NCBI RefSeq assembly: GCF_019649015.1
Contig: NZ_BLPI01000001.1
Location: forward strand, 124,001-188,000
DNA from: Agarivorans litoreus
GTDB lineage: Bacteria; Pseudomonadota; Gammaproteobacteria; Enterobacterales; Celerinatantimonadaceae
Direction of reading: 5' to 3'
Length of the DNA stretch: 64,000 bases
Under the pieces are notes generated by a model. It had not been told where the DNA came from. It saw nothing but the letters and a program-made list of their open reading frames with translations, and did not search any database. The position numbers and the translations under genes are program-made. This document shows positions 17,664 to 28,197 of this stretch, one piece after another; position 1 is the stretch's first letter, and each line of letters begins with the position of its first letter.

Positions 17664-20306
17664 TTAAGCCTGTTTCTTGGCTTTAGGCTTTTTGCGCTTA
17701 TCTTCAATGGCCCATTTACCATCGCTAAAGTACGCTCTCCAACCGGTAGGTTTACCGTCAACTTCAGTGCTTAAGTACTGCTCTTTAGTCTTACGGCTGT
17801 ATCGAACTAGAGATTTAACCCCATCTGGATCTTCTGTTGGTCCATCAGCTAAGTAGTAAAACTTCTCTGGCAGTCTATCTCTAAAGCGCTTCAATTCTTC
17901 CACAAATGGCGCACGCGTCTCTCGTGAGCGAGGGAAGTTACTGGCCGCCATAAAGATACCGGATGCACCATCACGTAATACAAAGTAGGCATCACTATTT
18001 ACACAGGGTAGTTCAGGTAAATGAACCGGATCTTCACGGGGCGGGGCCACTTCACCATTTTTTAGGATCTTGCGAGTATTGCTACAGTCTTCACCTGTAC
18101 AAGCCATATACTTGCCAAAACGGCCAGTGCGTAGCTGCATGTCGCTGCCACATTTTTCACACTCAACAATAGGCCCATCGTAGCCTTTAATCTTAAAGCT
18201 ACCTTGCTCAACCACATACCCTTCACAATCGGGGTTATTACCGCACACGTGCAGCTTGCGGGTTTCGTCAATAAGGTAGCTGTCCATGGCAGTACCACAG
18301 ACTGGGCAACGTTCTTTAGCGCGTAGAGCCTCAGTTTCTTGTTCTTCTACATCAGCAGCAACCGCTTCCTCACCGGGAATAAGGTTGATGGTGCATTTAC
18401 AACGTTCTTTAGGCGGCAATGCATAACCAGAACAACCTAGGAATACACCGGTGCTGGCTGTACGGATCCCCATGGGCCGACTACAGTCTGGACACTCGAT
18501 GTTGGTTATCACTGGGGTATTACTGCGCATCCCCTTCTCGTCATCATCGGCAACAGTGAGTTGTTTCTTAAAGTTTTTATAAAACTCGTTAAGTGTTTGT
18601 TTCCATTCAATTCTACCCTCTGCCACCTCGTCAAGCCGCTCTTCCATTTCAGCAGTGAAGTCGTAGTTCATCAGATCTTGGAAGCTTTCGGTTAGGCGCT
18701 CTGCAACAATCTCGCCCATTTTCTCAGCATAAAAACGACGACCTTCGGTGCGTACATATCCACGATCTTGAATGGTTGAAATAATTGACGCATAGGTAGA
18801 CGGGCGACCAATGCCGCGCTTCTCCAACTCTCGAACTAATGATGCTTCATTAAAACGCGCAGGTGGTTTAGTAAAGTGTTGCTTAGGATCAAGCTCAACC
18901 AAGTTGAGCTTGTCGCCTTGGCTCACAGCTGGTAACACACCATCATCGGCTTTACTGGCCTTGCCCACTGGCTGAACCTTTGTCCAACCATCGAAACGCA
19001 AAATCTTGCCTTTAGCACGTAATTCGAATTGAGCTGCACTCACAGTGACAGTGGTAGCATCATATTGCGCATCAGTCATTTGACAGGCCACAAATTGACG
19101 CCAAATCAGATCGTATAACTTAGCAGCATCAGCATCTACACCGGCCAATTGAGTACTGATTACATTCACGTCTGAAGGTCGAATGGCTTCGTGCGCTTCT
19201 TGGGCACCTTCCTTACTTGAATAACGTAAAGGGTTGTCTGGTAGATACTTATCACCAAAATTATCGCCGATATAGCCTCTAGCAGCCTCTACAGCGTCGT
19301 TACTCAAGTTTGTTGAATCAGTACGCATATAGGTGATGTAGCCTGCTTCATAGAGCCTTTGAGCTAACATCATGGTGCGTTTAACGCCAAAACTTAACCG
19401 GGTGCTAGCTGCCTGCTGTAGGGTAGAGGTAATATAAGGCGCTTTAGGCTTTGAGCGTGTCGGTTTGTCTTCACGTTTAACAACTTGATAATCAGCATTT
19501 TTTAAAGTAGCAACTGCCGCTTCTGATTGTTGTTTATTAACAGGCTTAAAGGCCTGACCGTTTTCCTTAGCAACTTCTAAACGGAAACCCTCTCCCAATT
19601 GTGTTGCTAAATCAGCATGGATGTCCCAGTATTCTTCAGGCACAAAGGCTTTAATTTCGCGCTCTTTCTCAACCACCAAACGAACCGCTACCGATTGAAC
19701 TCGCCCTGCAGACAATCCGCGAGCAATTTTTTTCCAAAGCAGCGGCGATACCATGTAACCCACAACCCGATCTAAGAATCGACGGGCTTGCTGAGCATTC
19801 ACTCGCGCCATGTTTAATTCGCTTGGCTGCGAGAACGCGTCTTTAATTGCTGATTTGGTAATCTCGTTAAATACCACTCGCTTAAAACGACTGTCATCAC
19901 CGCCAATTATTTCTTTTAAGTGCCAAGCAATCGCTTCCCCTTCGCGGTCCAAATCGGTTGCGAGATAGATGGTGTCAGCATTTTCAGCAAGCGTTTTAAG
20001 CTCGTCTACCACTTTTTCTTTGCCTGGTAGAATTTGGTAATTGGCTTTCCAATCTTTTTCCGGATCCACCCCCATTCGAGCTACCAGCGCTTTTTTGTCT
20101 TTAGCCTTCTTTATTTTGGCTTTTTCTTCTGCGCTTAAGCCTTTGGTTGAAACTGGCGCAGCTTTCTTTTTGTTAGTGGCACTGCCACTGCTAGGCAGAT
20201 CACGAATATGACCAACACTTGATTTCACCACATATTGGCGACCCAAGTACTTGTTAATCGTTTTTGCTTTAGCTGGTGACTCTACAATTACCAGAGATTT
20301 GCTCAT
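17664..20306 (-). CDS. topA: DNA topoisomerase I
   Basis: Type IA topoisomerase of 880 residues that relaxes negative supercoils. N-terminal Toprim domain with [14 protein letters not shown] and the acidic [12 protein letters not shown] motif; active-site Tyr at residue 326 in [22 protein letters not shown] and [20 protein letters not shown] segments; C-terminal zinc ribbons with CPDC...CSGY...CKC, CPVC...C...C and CEKC...C...C clusters; a basic tail [11 protein letters not shown]. Very similar throughout to E. coli TopA, with a slightly longer Lys-rich insert near residues 45-72. Upstream, with astB between, lie sohB and yciK. Confidence 0.98.
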   Translation of the reverse strand: MSKSLVIVESPAKAKTINKYLGRQYVVKSSVGHIRDLPSSGSATNKKKAAPVSTKGLSAEEKAKIKKAKDKKALVARMGVDPEKDWKANYQILPGKEKVVDELKTLAENADTIYLATDLDREGEAIAWHLKEIIGGDDSRFKRVVFNEITKSAIKDAFSQPSELNMARVNAQQARRFLDRVVGYMVSPLLWKKIARGLSAGRVQSVAVRLVVEKEREIKAFVPEEYWDIHADLATQLGEGFRLEVAKENGQAFKPVNKQQSEAAVATLKNADYQVVKREDKPTRSKPKAPYITSTLQQAASTRLSFGVKRTMMLAQRLYEAGYITYMRTDSTNLSNDAVEAARGYIGDNFGDKYLPDNPLRYSSKEGAQEAHEAIRPSDVNVISTQLAGVDADAAKLYDLIWRQFVACQMTDAQYDATTVTVSAAQFELRAKGKILRFDGWTKVQPVGKASKADDGVLPAVSQGDKLNLVELDPKQHFTKPPARFNEASLVRELEKRGIGRPSTYASIISTIQDRGYVRTEGRRFYAEKMGEIVAERLTESFQDLMNYDFTAEMEERLDEVAEGRIEWKQTLNEFYKNFKKQLTVADDDEKGMRSNTPVITNIECPDCSRPMGIRTASTGVFLGCSGYALPPKERCKCTINLIPGEEAVAADVEEQETEALRAKERCPVCGTAMDSYLIDETRKLHVCGNNPDCEGYVVEQGSFKIKGYDGPIVECEKCGSDMQLRTGRFGKYMACTGEDCSNTRKILKNGEVAPPREDPVHLPELPCVNSDAYFVLRDGASGIFMAASNFPRSRETRAPFVEELKRFRDRLPEKFYYLADGPTEDPDGVKSLVRYSRKTKEQYLSTEVDGKPTGWRAYFSDGKWAIEDKRKKPKAKKQA

Positions 20307-20433
20307 ATTTTTCTTTTTACCATTGTGTCCACCAACTTGGCCTATTGACGGAAAGTAATAGATATTTGTTCTTTTTTATATTGCTCGAGACTTAGCATAG
20401 GTCAATAACTTTTTTGCATCTTTGGTTTATTGG

Positions 20434-20449
20434 GCGAATAATTAATCAC
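20434..20449. promoter_or_regulatory. Possible ArgR (ARG) box upstream of astB
   Basis: GCGAATAATTAATCAC resembles half-to-full ARG box symmetry (consensus TGAATAATTATTCA) and lies about 160 bp upstream of astB in the 302-bp divergent region with topA. ArgR control of arginine succinyltransferase genes is known in E. coli. The match is imperfect and the site is single; ArgR usually binds paired boxes. Confidence 0.25.
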
Positions 20450-20608
20450 TCGACCACCAAGATACAAACTGATAACATCTGAAAATCCCAGTAAAGCGTA
20501 GTGTTATACGCTTGATTTTCTTTTTCTGCCAATACAAATAACCATTGGTGTCAAATTTTTCAATTAAAGATAACTCATTTTTTAAGTGAGCGTAGTAAAA
20601 GGAAGACT

Positions 20609-21949
20609 ATGAAACATTTTGAAGTCAACTTCGACGGCTTAGTTGGCCCAACCCACAATTATGCGGGTCTTTCATTTGGCAACGTTGCCTCTTTATCCAA
20701 TGCCCAAAATGCCTCAAATCCTAAAGAAGCTGCCAAGCAAGGTCTATTAAAAATGAAGGCCTTGCATGACTTAGGGCTTACCCAAGGCGTGCTAGCTCCT
20801 CAACAACGTCCCGATCTCAATCTTCTTCGTCGTATCGGTTTTACCGGTAACGATAGTCAAGTGTTACAACAAGCGGCAAAAAATGCGCCTGATGCCCTAC
20901 TCGCTAGTTATTCGGCATCAAGCATGTGGACTGCCAATGCAGCCACCGTATCGCCTAGCGCAGACACCGAAAATGGCAAAGTGCATTTCACCCCAGCAAA
21001 CTTAACTAATAAGCTGCATCGCTCTATTGAGCCACAAGTTACCGGTAATATTTTAAAAGCCGTTTTTGCTGATAGTAAATATTTTGAACACCATCAACAT
21101 TTACCCGAAAACGACTACTATGGCGACGAAGGTGCGGCTAACCATACCCGATTGTGTTCAAATTACGGCGAAGCAGGTTTAGAACTATTTGTTTATGGCC
21201 GCTCCGCTGCAGATGCCAGCGTAATTGCTCCTAAAAAGTTTCCCGCAAGGCAAACCCTAGAAGCAAGCCAAGCCGTAGCTCGCTTACATGGGTTAGACCA
21301 AGACACTGCGATTTTTATCCAGCAAAACCCTGGAGTAATTGACCAAGGGGTTTTCCACAACGATGTGATTGCGGTGGGCAACCAAAATGTGCTGTTTTAC
21401 CATCAGCAAGCCTTTTTGAACACTCAACAACAACTTCAGAATATTCAGCAGCGTTTCGGCGATAATAAGCTGCATTTCATAGAAGTTAGCGACAATGAGG
21501 TGAGTGTTTCAGAAGCAGTGAAAACTTATTTATTCAATACACAGATCGTTACCACTGCACCAGGTGAAATGGCAATTATTGCACCGACAAACTGTCAAGA
21601 ATCGGCCCAAGTTAGAGCTTATTTAGAAGACTTAGTAAGCCGAGATACTCCAATTAATCAAGTACACTACTTTGATGTTAAACAGAGTATGAGTAACGGT
21701 GGAGGCCCAGCGTGTTTACGCTTACGAGTTGCATTAAACGACATGGAATTAGCTGCAGTAAACCAACACACCATCATGAATGAGCAACTATTTAGTACGC
21801 TAAACCAATGGGTTGATAAGCACTATAGAGATAGCTTGGTTTTTGATGATTTACGCGACCCTCAGTTAATCACCGAAGTGAATACCGCTTTGGATGAGCT
21901 AACCCAAATCTTACACTTAGGTTCTGTTTACCCTTTCCAACAAGCCTAA
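20609..21949 (+). CDS. astB: N-succinylarginine dihydrolase
   Basis: Second enzyme of the arginine succinyltransferase pathway: it converts succinylarginine to succinylornithine, two ammonia and CO2. 446 residues, the usual length. N-terminus [19 protein letters not shown], acidic [11 protein letters not shown] segment, a His in [18 protein letters not shown], and the catalytic Cys at residue 369 in [14 protein letters not shown] match the amidinotransferase-fold family. It stands alone here: astC, astA, astD and astE are not in the window. The start follows AAGGAAG. Confidence 0.97.
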   Translation: MKHFEVNFDGLVGPTHNYAGLSFGNVASLSNAQNASNPKEAAKQGLLKMKALHDLGLTQGVLAPQQRPDLNLLRRIGFTGNDSQVLQQAAKNAPDALLASYSASSMWTANAATVSPSADTENGKVHFTPANLTNKLHRSIEPQVTGNILKAVFADSKYFEHHQHLPENDYYGDEGAANHTRLCSNYGEAGLELFVYGRSAADASVIAPKKFPARQTLEASQAVARLHGLDQDTAIFIQQNPGVIDQGVFHNDVIAVGNQNVLFYHQQAFLNTQQQLQNIQQRFGDNKLHFIEVSDNEVSVSEAVKTYLFNTQIVTTAPGEMAIIAPTNCQESAQVRAYLEDLVSRDTPINQVHYFDVKQSMSNGGGPACLRLRVALNDMELAAVNQHTIMNEQLFSTLNQWVDKHYRDSLVFDDLRDPQLITEVNTALDELTQILHLGSVYPFQQA

Positions 21950-21964
21950 CTGAATAAATACAAA

Positions 21965-21988
21965 AAAGCCTGACTAAGGTCAGGCTTT
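21965..21988. terminator. Terminator after astB, shared with sohB
   Basis: Perfect 10-bp stem AAAGCCTGAC, loop TAAG, GTCAGGCTTT, with a run of A before it. Lies between convergent astB and sohB, so it can serve both. Confidence 0.85.
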
Positions 21989-22013
21989 CTCGTTGCTATT
22001 GGTTAGCTTGCTA

Positions 22014-23039
22014 TTACTTGGTCCAATCCCAAGGTTGAGACTGCATAATTTTCATTACACCACGCTCTACTCCAATGCTTGCCGCTTGGCTGAGCTTTTC
22101 GGCTAATTTCTTCTTAGTATGGTATTTAAACTGGATAACTTGTTTCTCATCAAACTGCTGCATCAAGTAATCGTCACTGGTAGAGACTTCATCAACCAAT
22201 TCCAAAGCAAATGCTTGAGTACCGTACCAATGTTCGCCAGTAGCTACTTTTGCTATATCCAACTGAGGACGAAACTCTTGAACAAACTCTTTAAATAGAA
22301 CGTGGGTTTCTTCTAGTTCAGATTGAAACTTCTTGCGGGCTTCATCGGTATTTTCGCCAAACATGGTCAGGGTGCGTTTGAATTCACCAGCAGTTACCTG
22401 TTCAAATTCAATGTCGTTTTTCTTTAATACTTTATTAAAGTTTGGCAATTGCGCAATCACGCCAATTGAACCAACGATGGAAAACGGCGCTGCGATAATC
22501 TTATCAGCGATACAAGCCATCATATAACCACCACTTGCGGCAACTTTATCAACTGCGATAGTAAGTGTGATGCCTTTTGCTTTAATCCGTTTTAACTGAG
22601 AAGCCGCTAAACCATATCCGTGAACCATGCCGCCGCCGCTTTCTAAACGAACTAATACTTCATCTTCTGGCTTCGCTGCGATAAGTACCGCAGAAACTTC
22701 TTCACGTAAACTGGCTACTTCTTTGGCGTCGATGCTGCCTTTAAAGTCGATAACAAACAATCGTGGTTTAGTTTGTTCTTCGCCTTTTTTCTTCTCTTCT
22801 TTTTGTTGTTGCTTTAGTTGCTTCTTATGCTGTTTAAGTTGCTCTTTGCTCATGAGGTTATGATTAAGCTTTTCCTCAACCTCATTGTGTTGCTCACTTA
22901 AATCCGTCACTTCAAGCTCGCCACTTTTGTGCTTAGTTTTAGAAGAAGCGGCAATCACAACCACAACTACAGCAATAATAGCGATAACAATCGTTAAGGC
23001 CTTCGCAAAAAACAATCCAAACTCAATCAAAAAATCCAA
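22014..23039 (-). CDS. sohB: SohB, inner-membrane serine peptidase (S49)
   Basis: Signal-peptide-peptidase-A-like protein of 341 residues. N-terminal membrane helix (LFFAKALTIVIAIIAVVVVVI), a charged linker very rich in Lys and Gln (about residues 58-88), then the S49 domain with LESGGGMVHGYGLAASQL, the nucleophile region VDKVAASGGYMMAC and the Lys-bearing TAGEFKRTLTMFGENT. I chose the TTG at 23039 because E. coli SohB begins at the equivalent point and GAGGG precedes it; an ATG at 23087 would add 16 residues. Its neighbours topA and yciK are also near sohB in enterobacteria. Confidence 0.93.
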   Translation of the reverse strand: MDFLIEFGLFFAKALTIVIAIIAVVVVVIAASSKTKHKSGELEVTDLSEQHNEVEEKLNHNLMSKEQLKQHKKQLKQQQKEEKKKGEEQTKPRLFVIDFKGSIDAKEVASLREEVSAVLIAAKPEDEVLVRLESGGGMVHGYGLAASQLKRIKAKGITLTIAVDKVAASGGYMMACIADKIIAAPFSIVGSIGVIAQLPNFNKVLKKNDIEFEQVTAGEFKRTLTMFGENTDEARKKFQSELEETHVLFKEFVQEFRPQLDIAKVATGEHWYGTQAFALELVDEVSTSDDYLMQQFDEKQVIQFKYHTKKKLAEKLSQAASIGVERGVMKIMQSQPWDWTK

Positions 23040-23106
23040 ACTTCTGCCCTCATATTTTCGAGCTGCTATTAGTACCATAGCTTGCACACTGAACCAAGTA
23101 ACAAAA

Positions 23107-23129
23107 AAGGCCTGCGCGATGCAGGCCTT
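23107..23129 (-). terminator. Terminator of the VolA-like lipase gene
   Basis: Perfect 9-bp stem AAGGCCTGC / GCAGGCCTT with a 5-base loop. On the minus strand it is followed by TTTTTT, 20 bp downstream of the lipase stop. Confidence 0.85.
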
Positions 23130-23148
23130 AGAACCGATAACTTAGTGC

Positions 23149-25605
23149 TTATTGAGCCGGAGCAATTACCGTACTATCACTCACCACAACACTAGCATTT
23201 CCAGCATCAGCACTTACTGCATAACTAACAAACTGGGTTTGCATTTCAACAGTAGCAGCCAAACTAGCTGCAGGCGAAATCAGTGAGCTATGCGAGCCTT
23301 GGCTAAAGCGCACCGCATAACTACCTGCTGAGGTAACTTCGGTACCTTCTAGACCCATTGACGAGATCAGCGGCTCGGTGCCAACTAACGGTAGTGTTGC
23401 AAGGCTATTTGGAATAACCTGATCACCGCTATCTTCACTGCCATCACCCACAATCTCATGCACTAGTACTGGCATAGCAAAACCGGATTGCGCGTAGTTA
23501 ATTGGATCTACTCCATCAACTACTGTTTGCGCTAACGACCCAAAAATTGACGCAAATGCAGGATAATTAGAGTCAATCACCAGCTGCGCTGCTTCTGGGT
23601 AAGTGGCTTGATATACCGCAAACTGCTCTAAGGCTGTTGCTGTGTCAGTGTCTTCAAAGCCAAGGCCAGCAGCAACCAGCGCTAAGTAACCAGGATTAGA
23701 TTTTAAACCCGCTTCTACGGTTGGACCAAAACTAGGTGAGTTTTGGAATACCCCAGCCAAACCTCCAGCAGGTGCGCTAAGCGAAACACTTTGTAGGCTG
23801 TAATCAATGTCAAAACCGCTTACGTTTACCGTATCAGCAATAGATGCTGGACCAACACCGACAATTGCACCTAATGACTGACCGGCATAATGTACTTTGC
23901 TGCCGTCTAGTTCAGCAGGCGCGCCTGCAGCTTGTAAGGCAGCTCGCACTGCAAGTAAATCTGCTGTTGATTGACGTAAATTTTCACGAATACTTAAAAA
24001 GCTACCTAAGTTGGCGAATACTTGAGGATCTTCATTAGCACTGATTTCAGCATTACCATCACCGGTCAAATCCAACCCACGACTACCATGATAAGGCAAA
24101 TCCATAGCCAAAACTGCGTAACCTTGGGCTGCATAGCTAGCAGCAATAACCGCAGCGGTTTCTTTAACCGACCCAATACCATGTTGGAAGATCACTACGG
24201 GCCAGCCTTCGGCCGGCATGGCATTGCCAGTTAAGGTTTCATCAGGTAAATAAATATCTAAGTCTAAAACCGCGGTGCTTTTAGTTTCTGGAACAGGGTT
24301 ATAAGCCGTAAGATGGCGATGTGAGTCAACTGGCATCGCTTCACCGTCTTGCATATAAGTAAGCCCTGCCAAATCTGCCTGAGCAAGCATTTGTCCAGCG
24401 CTTGTTGTATCACCGCCTGCCACTAAGCCACCAAATGTAGCAACGTCAAAACCTTTTGCGCCGGCCTGGGCCCAAAAACTTGTTGCACTGCCTTGATCAG
24501 CAAAATCCGCATTGGTTTGCAGCAATTGCAAAATAGCTACCGGGCTATCTGTCTTAGCTTGTGCCCATTTATTGACATCCGCACCAGTAAGATCAGGATT
24601 ATCAAGGTCTGATAAATAATAAGGCACTGCCAAGGAAGACTTAAAGTACTTAGCGACCACAAAGCCTGGTTGGCTAGTACCAAGAGCAGCATTGGCAACA
24701 TCTTGCGCTGTAGTGCCCGTATCAACAAGTGCACTCATAGGTAGTAAGTTGTTTAGTGCCATACCACCATAAATCTGTTGTAGAGTTGTTAACACACTTC
24801 CTACCGATTGAGTGGTAAACACTGCTGAGTAACTTACATTTGCTGTTACGCCTTCCGCGGCCAACAAGGTGTGGTTATTTGCTGTTAAATATTTCAAGCT
24901 TTGCACCGTGACATTATCATCAGCACTAATTGGAGAACTCAATAACTGGTAGGCCTCTCCGGCGGCAACACCTCGACCATTTTCATCTAACAGTTGATCG
25001 GTGATTGCCACCATATATGAAGTCGCAGGAGCAAAGGGTACTAATGGAGTAACAATTAGGCTGCCATCACTAAAGGTAGCTATGTAGTCTTCACCGTAAA
25101 CAAGCTGTTCATCAACGCGGCAAGTTTGCCCTGCCACAAAACTGCCCCCATTTTCAGTAACGTCAGCACAAGTATCTGCAAAACCAGAAGCGCGAACTTT
25201 ATATAACAACACGCCAGCTGGGAAAGAACTTGCATCTAACTTTGTATCAATTTCTTCATTGTATTCCGCGTCATCATCGCCGTAGGCTAAAGGAATTGAA
25301 AACGGCACACTGGTTTGCCAACCGTCTAAGGCGCCTAATACGTTGGTGATATCTTGATACTGCTGAGTAAGCGCAATAGCGGCTTCACTTGGTAGGTTAA
25401 TCGTCCCGTCTAAGCTACCGTTAAACAACAAGTTATTTGGTGTAGATACATCATTGTTAAGAGGATTGTAGCGAATTTTTACTGAGTTTGGCTCATTTGG
25501 CGTGATATCATTACCAAAATCAAATGGCGAGTTGCTACTACCACAACCCGCTATAGTAACTGATGCAAATAGAGTGACTGCTGTAGCTATTCGGGACAGA
25601 CGCAT
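23149..25605 (-). CDS. VolA/Pla-1-type surface (lyso)phospholipase, lipoprotein
   Basis: 818-residue lipoprotein. The signal peptide ends in a lipobox (VTIAGC, Cys about residue 20). The mature part matches the bacterial virulence-factor lipase / VolA family: an N-terminal beta domain beginning IRYNPLNNDVSTPNNLLFNG, then an alpha/beta hydrolase region with PVVIFQHGIGS, AMDLPYHG and the elbow HYAGQSLGAIVG, and a late His in RFSQGSHSSLIS. Characterised members sit on the cell surface and release fatty acids from external lysophospholipid. AAGGA precedes the ATG, and a FadR-like operator lies about 70 bp upstream. Confidence 0.88.
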   Translation of the reverse strand: MRLSRIATAVTLFASVTIAGCGSSNSPFDFGNDITPNEPNSVKIRYNPLNNDVSTPNNLLFNGSLDGTINLPSEAAIALTQQYQDITNVLGALDGWQTSVPFSIPLAYGDDDAEYNEEIDTKLDASSFPAGVLLYKVRASGFADTCADVTENGGSFVAGQTCRVDEQLVYGEDYIATFSDGSLIVTPLVPFAPATSYMVAITDQLLDENGRGVAAGEAYQLLSSPISADDNVTVQSLKYLTANNHTLLAAEGVTANVSYSAVFTTQSVGSVLTTLQQIYGGMALNNLLPMSALVDTGTTAQDVANAALGTSQPGFVVAKYFKSSLAVPYYLSDLDNPDLTGADVNKWAQAKTDSPVAILQLLQTNADFADQGSATSFWAQAGAKGFDVATFGGLVAGGDTTSAGQMLAQADLAGLTYMQDGEAMPVDSHRHLTAYNPVPETKSTAVLDLDIYLPDETLTGNAMPAEGWPVVIFQHGIGSVKETAAVIAASYAAQGYAVLAMDLPYHGSRGLDLTGDGNAEISANEDPQVFANLGSFLSIRENLRQSTADLLAVRAALQAAGAPAELDGSKVHYAGQSLGAIVGVGPASIADTVNVSGFDIDYSLQSVSLSAPAGGLAGVFQNSPSFGPTVEAGLKSNPGYLALVAAGLGFEDTDTATALEQFAVYQATYPEAAQLVIDSNYPAFASIFGSLAQTVVDGVDPINYAQSGFAMPVLVHEIVGDGSEDSGDQVIPNSLATLPLVGTEPLISSMGLEGTEVTSAGSYAVRFSQGSHSSLISPAASLAATVEMQTQFVSYAVSADAGNASVVVSDSTVIAPAQ

Positions 25606-25673
25606 ATTAGCTAATTCCTTTTTTTATAGTATGTTTCTTCAAAGAAACCTTAAACATTTGTTTACATTTTTGC

Positions 25674-25690
25674 AACAGGTCTAACCAGGT
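25674..25690. promoter_or_regulatory. FadR-like operator upstream of the VolA-like lipase
   Basis: On the minus strand the 17 bases read ACCTGGTTAGACCTGTT, which keeps every conserved position of the E. coli FadR pattern (A-CTGGT--GACC-G-T). It overlaps a plausible -35 (TTGCAA) for the lipase gene. Fatty-acid-responsive repression of a lipid-scavenging lipase is biologically sensible; the yciK start lies 66 bp away on the other side. Confidence 0.6.
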
Positions 25691-25755
25691 GTTAAACACT
25701 TGTTTAATTGTTAATCAAATATTTGTGCACCAACGCACATCTACAGGAATAAAAA

Positions 25756-26517
25756 ATGAGCACGGAAACCTCTCCTCAACACTTCCAAGCAGCCAGTGAT
25801 GAGCTACAAAACAAGGTCATCTTAGTAACCGGTGCGGGCGACGGCATTGGCCGCCAAGCCGCCTTATCCTTTGCACAATGTGGTGCAACAGTGATCTTGC
25901 TAGGAAGAACAGTTAAAAAACTTGAGGCTGTATATGATGAAATTGAAGCTTTGGGCGCACCAAAACCCGCCATTATTCCCCTTGATTTAAAAGGCGCAAC
26001 TCAACAAAACTATCTTGATATGGCGGCCACCATCGAAAACCAATTTGGCAGATTAGATGGCGCACTGCTTAATGCTGCGCATTTGGGGGTGTTAAGCCAA
26101 TACGTGCAAATAGAAGAAGATCTTTGGGATCAACTTATGCAGGTAAATGTAAAATCACAGTTCTTACTTAGCCAAGCTTTAGTTCCGTTAATGCTTAAAA
26201 GTGACCATGCCTCATTAGTTTTTACTTCTTCAAGTGTTGGTAAAAAAGGCCGAGCATATTGGGGCGGTTATTCGGTGTCTAAATTTGCTATTGAAGGTAT
26301 GTCTCAAGTAATTGCAGACGAATTTGATAAAACCGGATTACGCAGTAATTGTATAAATCCAGGCGCAACCCGTACTTTAATGCGCGCAACAGCCTACCCC
26401 GGCGAAGATCCAAAAACACTAAAAACACCGCTAGATATTATGCCTAATTACTTATACCTAATGAGTGACGCTAGCATTGGGGTAACAGGCACTAGCTTAG
26501 ATGCGCAACCTAAGTAA
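25756..26517 (+). CDS. yciK: YciK-family short-chain dehydrogenase
   Basis: NAD(P)-binding oxidoreductase of 253 residues. Rossmann motif VTGAGDGIG (about residues 24-32), NAAHLG, catalytic Ser in FTSSSVGKKG and YxxxK in YSVSKFAIEGM. The C-terminal RTLMRATAYPGEDP and TPLDIMPNYLYLMSD segments match E. coli YciK closely. Substrate unknown. Divergent from the lipase gene; LysR follows 19 bp downstream and may be co-transcribed. An extra weakly conserved N-terminus (STETSPQHFQAASDEL) corresponds to the normal YciK extension. Confidence 0.93.
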   Translation: MSTETSPQHFQAASDELQNKVILVTGAGDGIGRQAALSFAQCGATVILLGRTVKKLEAVYDEIEALGAPKPAIIPLDLKGATQQNYLDMAATIENQFGRLDGALLNAAHLGVLSQYVQIEEDLWDQLMQVNVKSQFLLSQALVPLMLKSDHASLVFTSSSVGKKGRAYWGGYSVSKFAIEGMSQVIADEFDKTGLRSNCINPGATRTLMRATAYPGEDPKTLKTPLDIMPNYLYLMSDASIGVTGTSLDAQPK

Positions 26518-26536
26518 CTAGTTAGGATAGCGAACG

Positions 26537-27439
26537 ATGAGCAAGCCATTTCGCGCCAAAAGCACCTTAGAGCAGTGGCGAATTTTTCAGGCCGTTGTGG
26601 ATTATGGTGGCTACGCACAAGCCGCCAGTCAGCTAAACAAAAGCCAATCCTCACTGAACCATGCTGTCAGTAAGTTACAAAACTTACTTGGTATTCAGCT
26701 GCTTGAAGTGAAAGGTCGCAAAGCCTACTTAACCCCGATGGGCGAAGTAATGCTAAGGCGCAGTAAATTGCTTAGCCAAAACATCCAAGAGCTAGAATTA
26801 CTCGCGGCAAGTCTAGAGCAAGGTTGGGAACCACAATTGAGCTTAGCGTGTGAAATCATTCAGCCACAAGCTCCCGTTATTAAAGCACTTAAAGCCTTTC
26901 TACCAGAAAGTAGAGGTACTCGTGTCGAAGTTATTGATACCGTAGTAAGTGGCGCTGATGATGCTATAGCCGAAGGTGAATTTGACCTAGTGATCACCGC
27001 TCACTTGCCTAAAGGTGTATTGGGAGAGCGGCTCGGCGTCGTCACCTTAGTTCCAGTTGTTCATCGCAATCACCCTTTAGCTAAAATGCCACAACCAGTC
27101 TCGATAGACGAAGTGATACAACACGTTCAACTGGTGATCCGTGATACAGGAAAAAACCCTCAACAAGATAGAGGTTGGTTACGCGCCGAACAGCGCTGGA
27201 CCTTTAGTAGTTTTCATCGCGTAGTAGAAGTACTTAAGCAGGGTTTAGGCTTTGCTTGGCTGCCACTACATATCGCTCAACCGCATTTCGAAGATGACAG
27301 TTTGGTTGAACTTAATGTAAGTGGCGGTGCGGCCAAGTCATTGGTTACCTACCTAGTAGTGCCACGCCCAGAACTACTGGGCCCAGCCGGTCAGCATTTT
27401 TCAAAGCTGTTGATCCAACATTGTAAATCATTACGTTAA
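26537..27439 (+). CDS. LysR-family regulator next to pxpABC
   Basis: 300 residues. N-terminal winged helix-turn-helix (LEQWRIFQAVVDYGGYAQAA, SQSSLNHAVSKLQNLLG) followed by a periplasmic-binding-like effector domain. It lies in the same direction as yciK and pxpA, 9 bp before pxpA, so it is probably part of the operon rather than divergent as LysR genes usually are. 5-oxoproline or another product of this region could be the inducer; that is inference only. Confidence 0.88.
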   Translation: MSKPFRAKSTLEQWRIFQAVVDYGGYAQAASQLNKSQSSLNHAVSKLQNLLGIQLLEVKGRKAYLTPMGEVMLRRSKLLSQNIQELELLAASLEQGWEPQLSLACEIIQPQAPVIKALKAFLPESRGTRVEVIDTVVSGADDAIAEGEFDLVITAHLPKGVLGERLGVVTLVPVVHRNHPLAKMPQPVSIDEVIQHVQLVIRDTGKNPQQDRGWLRAEQRWTFSSFHRVVEVLKQGLGFAWLPLHIAQPHFEDDSLVELNVSGGAAKSLVTYLVVPRPELLGPAGQHFSKLLIQHCKSLR

Positions 27440-27448
27440 GGAAAGTAG

Positions 27449-28192
27449 ATGCTACTAAATTGCGATATGGGAGAAAGCTTTGGCGTATGGGAAATGGGGG
27501 TTGATAAGCAACTCATGCCCCATATCGATCTTGCCAATATCGCTTGTGGTGGGCACGCTTCTGATCCCAATGTAATGAGTCGCACATTAGTGCTAGCCAA
27601 GCAATATTCTGTCACTGTAGGAGCGCATCCAAGTTACGCAGACATAGCTGGCTTTGGCCGGCGTTCTATCCCCTATCAAGCTGACGAGCTCACTCACCTA
27701 TTGCTCGCGCAAATAGGCGCTTTGGATGCGTTATGCCAGTTTCATAAGCTTAACTTAAGTTATGTAAAACCACATGGCGCTTTATATAACGACATGCATA
27801 AACAGCCGGCTATATTCGAAGCTGTATGCAAAGCACTAGCTGGCCTCAATCAGGTTCCTCAGCTAATGGTACATGCCACTCAATGCCATGGCTTTATCAG
27901 TGAGCTAGCAGAAAAATACCAACTATCGCTAATCAAAGAAGCCTTTTGTGATAGACGCTACTTAAGCGACGGGAGTTTACAAGCACGTAGTCAAACTGGA
28001 GCGGTACTCTCAAACAAAGAACACATATTGGAACAAGTAAACTTGTTACTCACGCAACAAAGCTTATGCTGCGCTGACGACAGCTTACTAGAAGTAGAAG
28101 CCGATACCCTGTGTGTTCATGGCGACAATCAAGCAGCGGTTAAGCTGGTTCAAGCCATCAAGCAGCAAATCCAACACTCAAAGAAAGACTAG
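27449..28192 (+). CDS. pxpA: 5-oxoprolinase subunit A (LamB/YcsF family)
   Basis: 247-residue TIM-barrel-like subunit of the ATP-dependent prokaryotic 5-oxoprolinase, which opens 5-oxoproline to glutamate with PxpB and PxpC. Typical motifs are LLNCDMGESFGVW at the N-terminus, ANIACGGHASDP, VGAHPSYAD, GFGRR and VKPHGALYN, and the terminal LCVHGDN segment. AAGGAAAG precedes the start. The gene order A-B-C with short gaps marks a full 5-oxoprolinase operon. Confidence 0.94.
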   Translation: MLLNCDMGESFGVWEMGVDKQLMPHIDLANIACGGHASDPNVMSRTLVLAKQYSVTVGAHPSYADIAGFGRRSIPYQADELTHLLLAQIGALDALCQFHKLNLSYVKPHGALYNDMHKQPAIFEAVCKALAGLNQVPQLMVHATQCHGFISELAEKYQLSLIKEAFCDRRYLSDGSLQARSQTGAVLSNKEHILEQVNLLLTQQSLCCADDSLLEVEADTLCVHGDNQAAVKLVQAIKQQIQHSKKD

Positions 28193-28197
28193 TCAGT

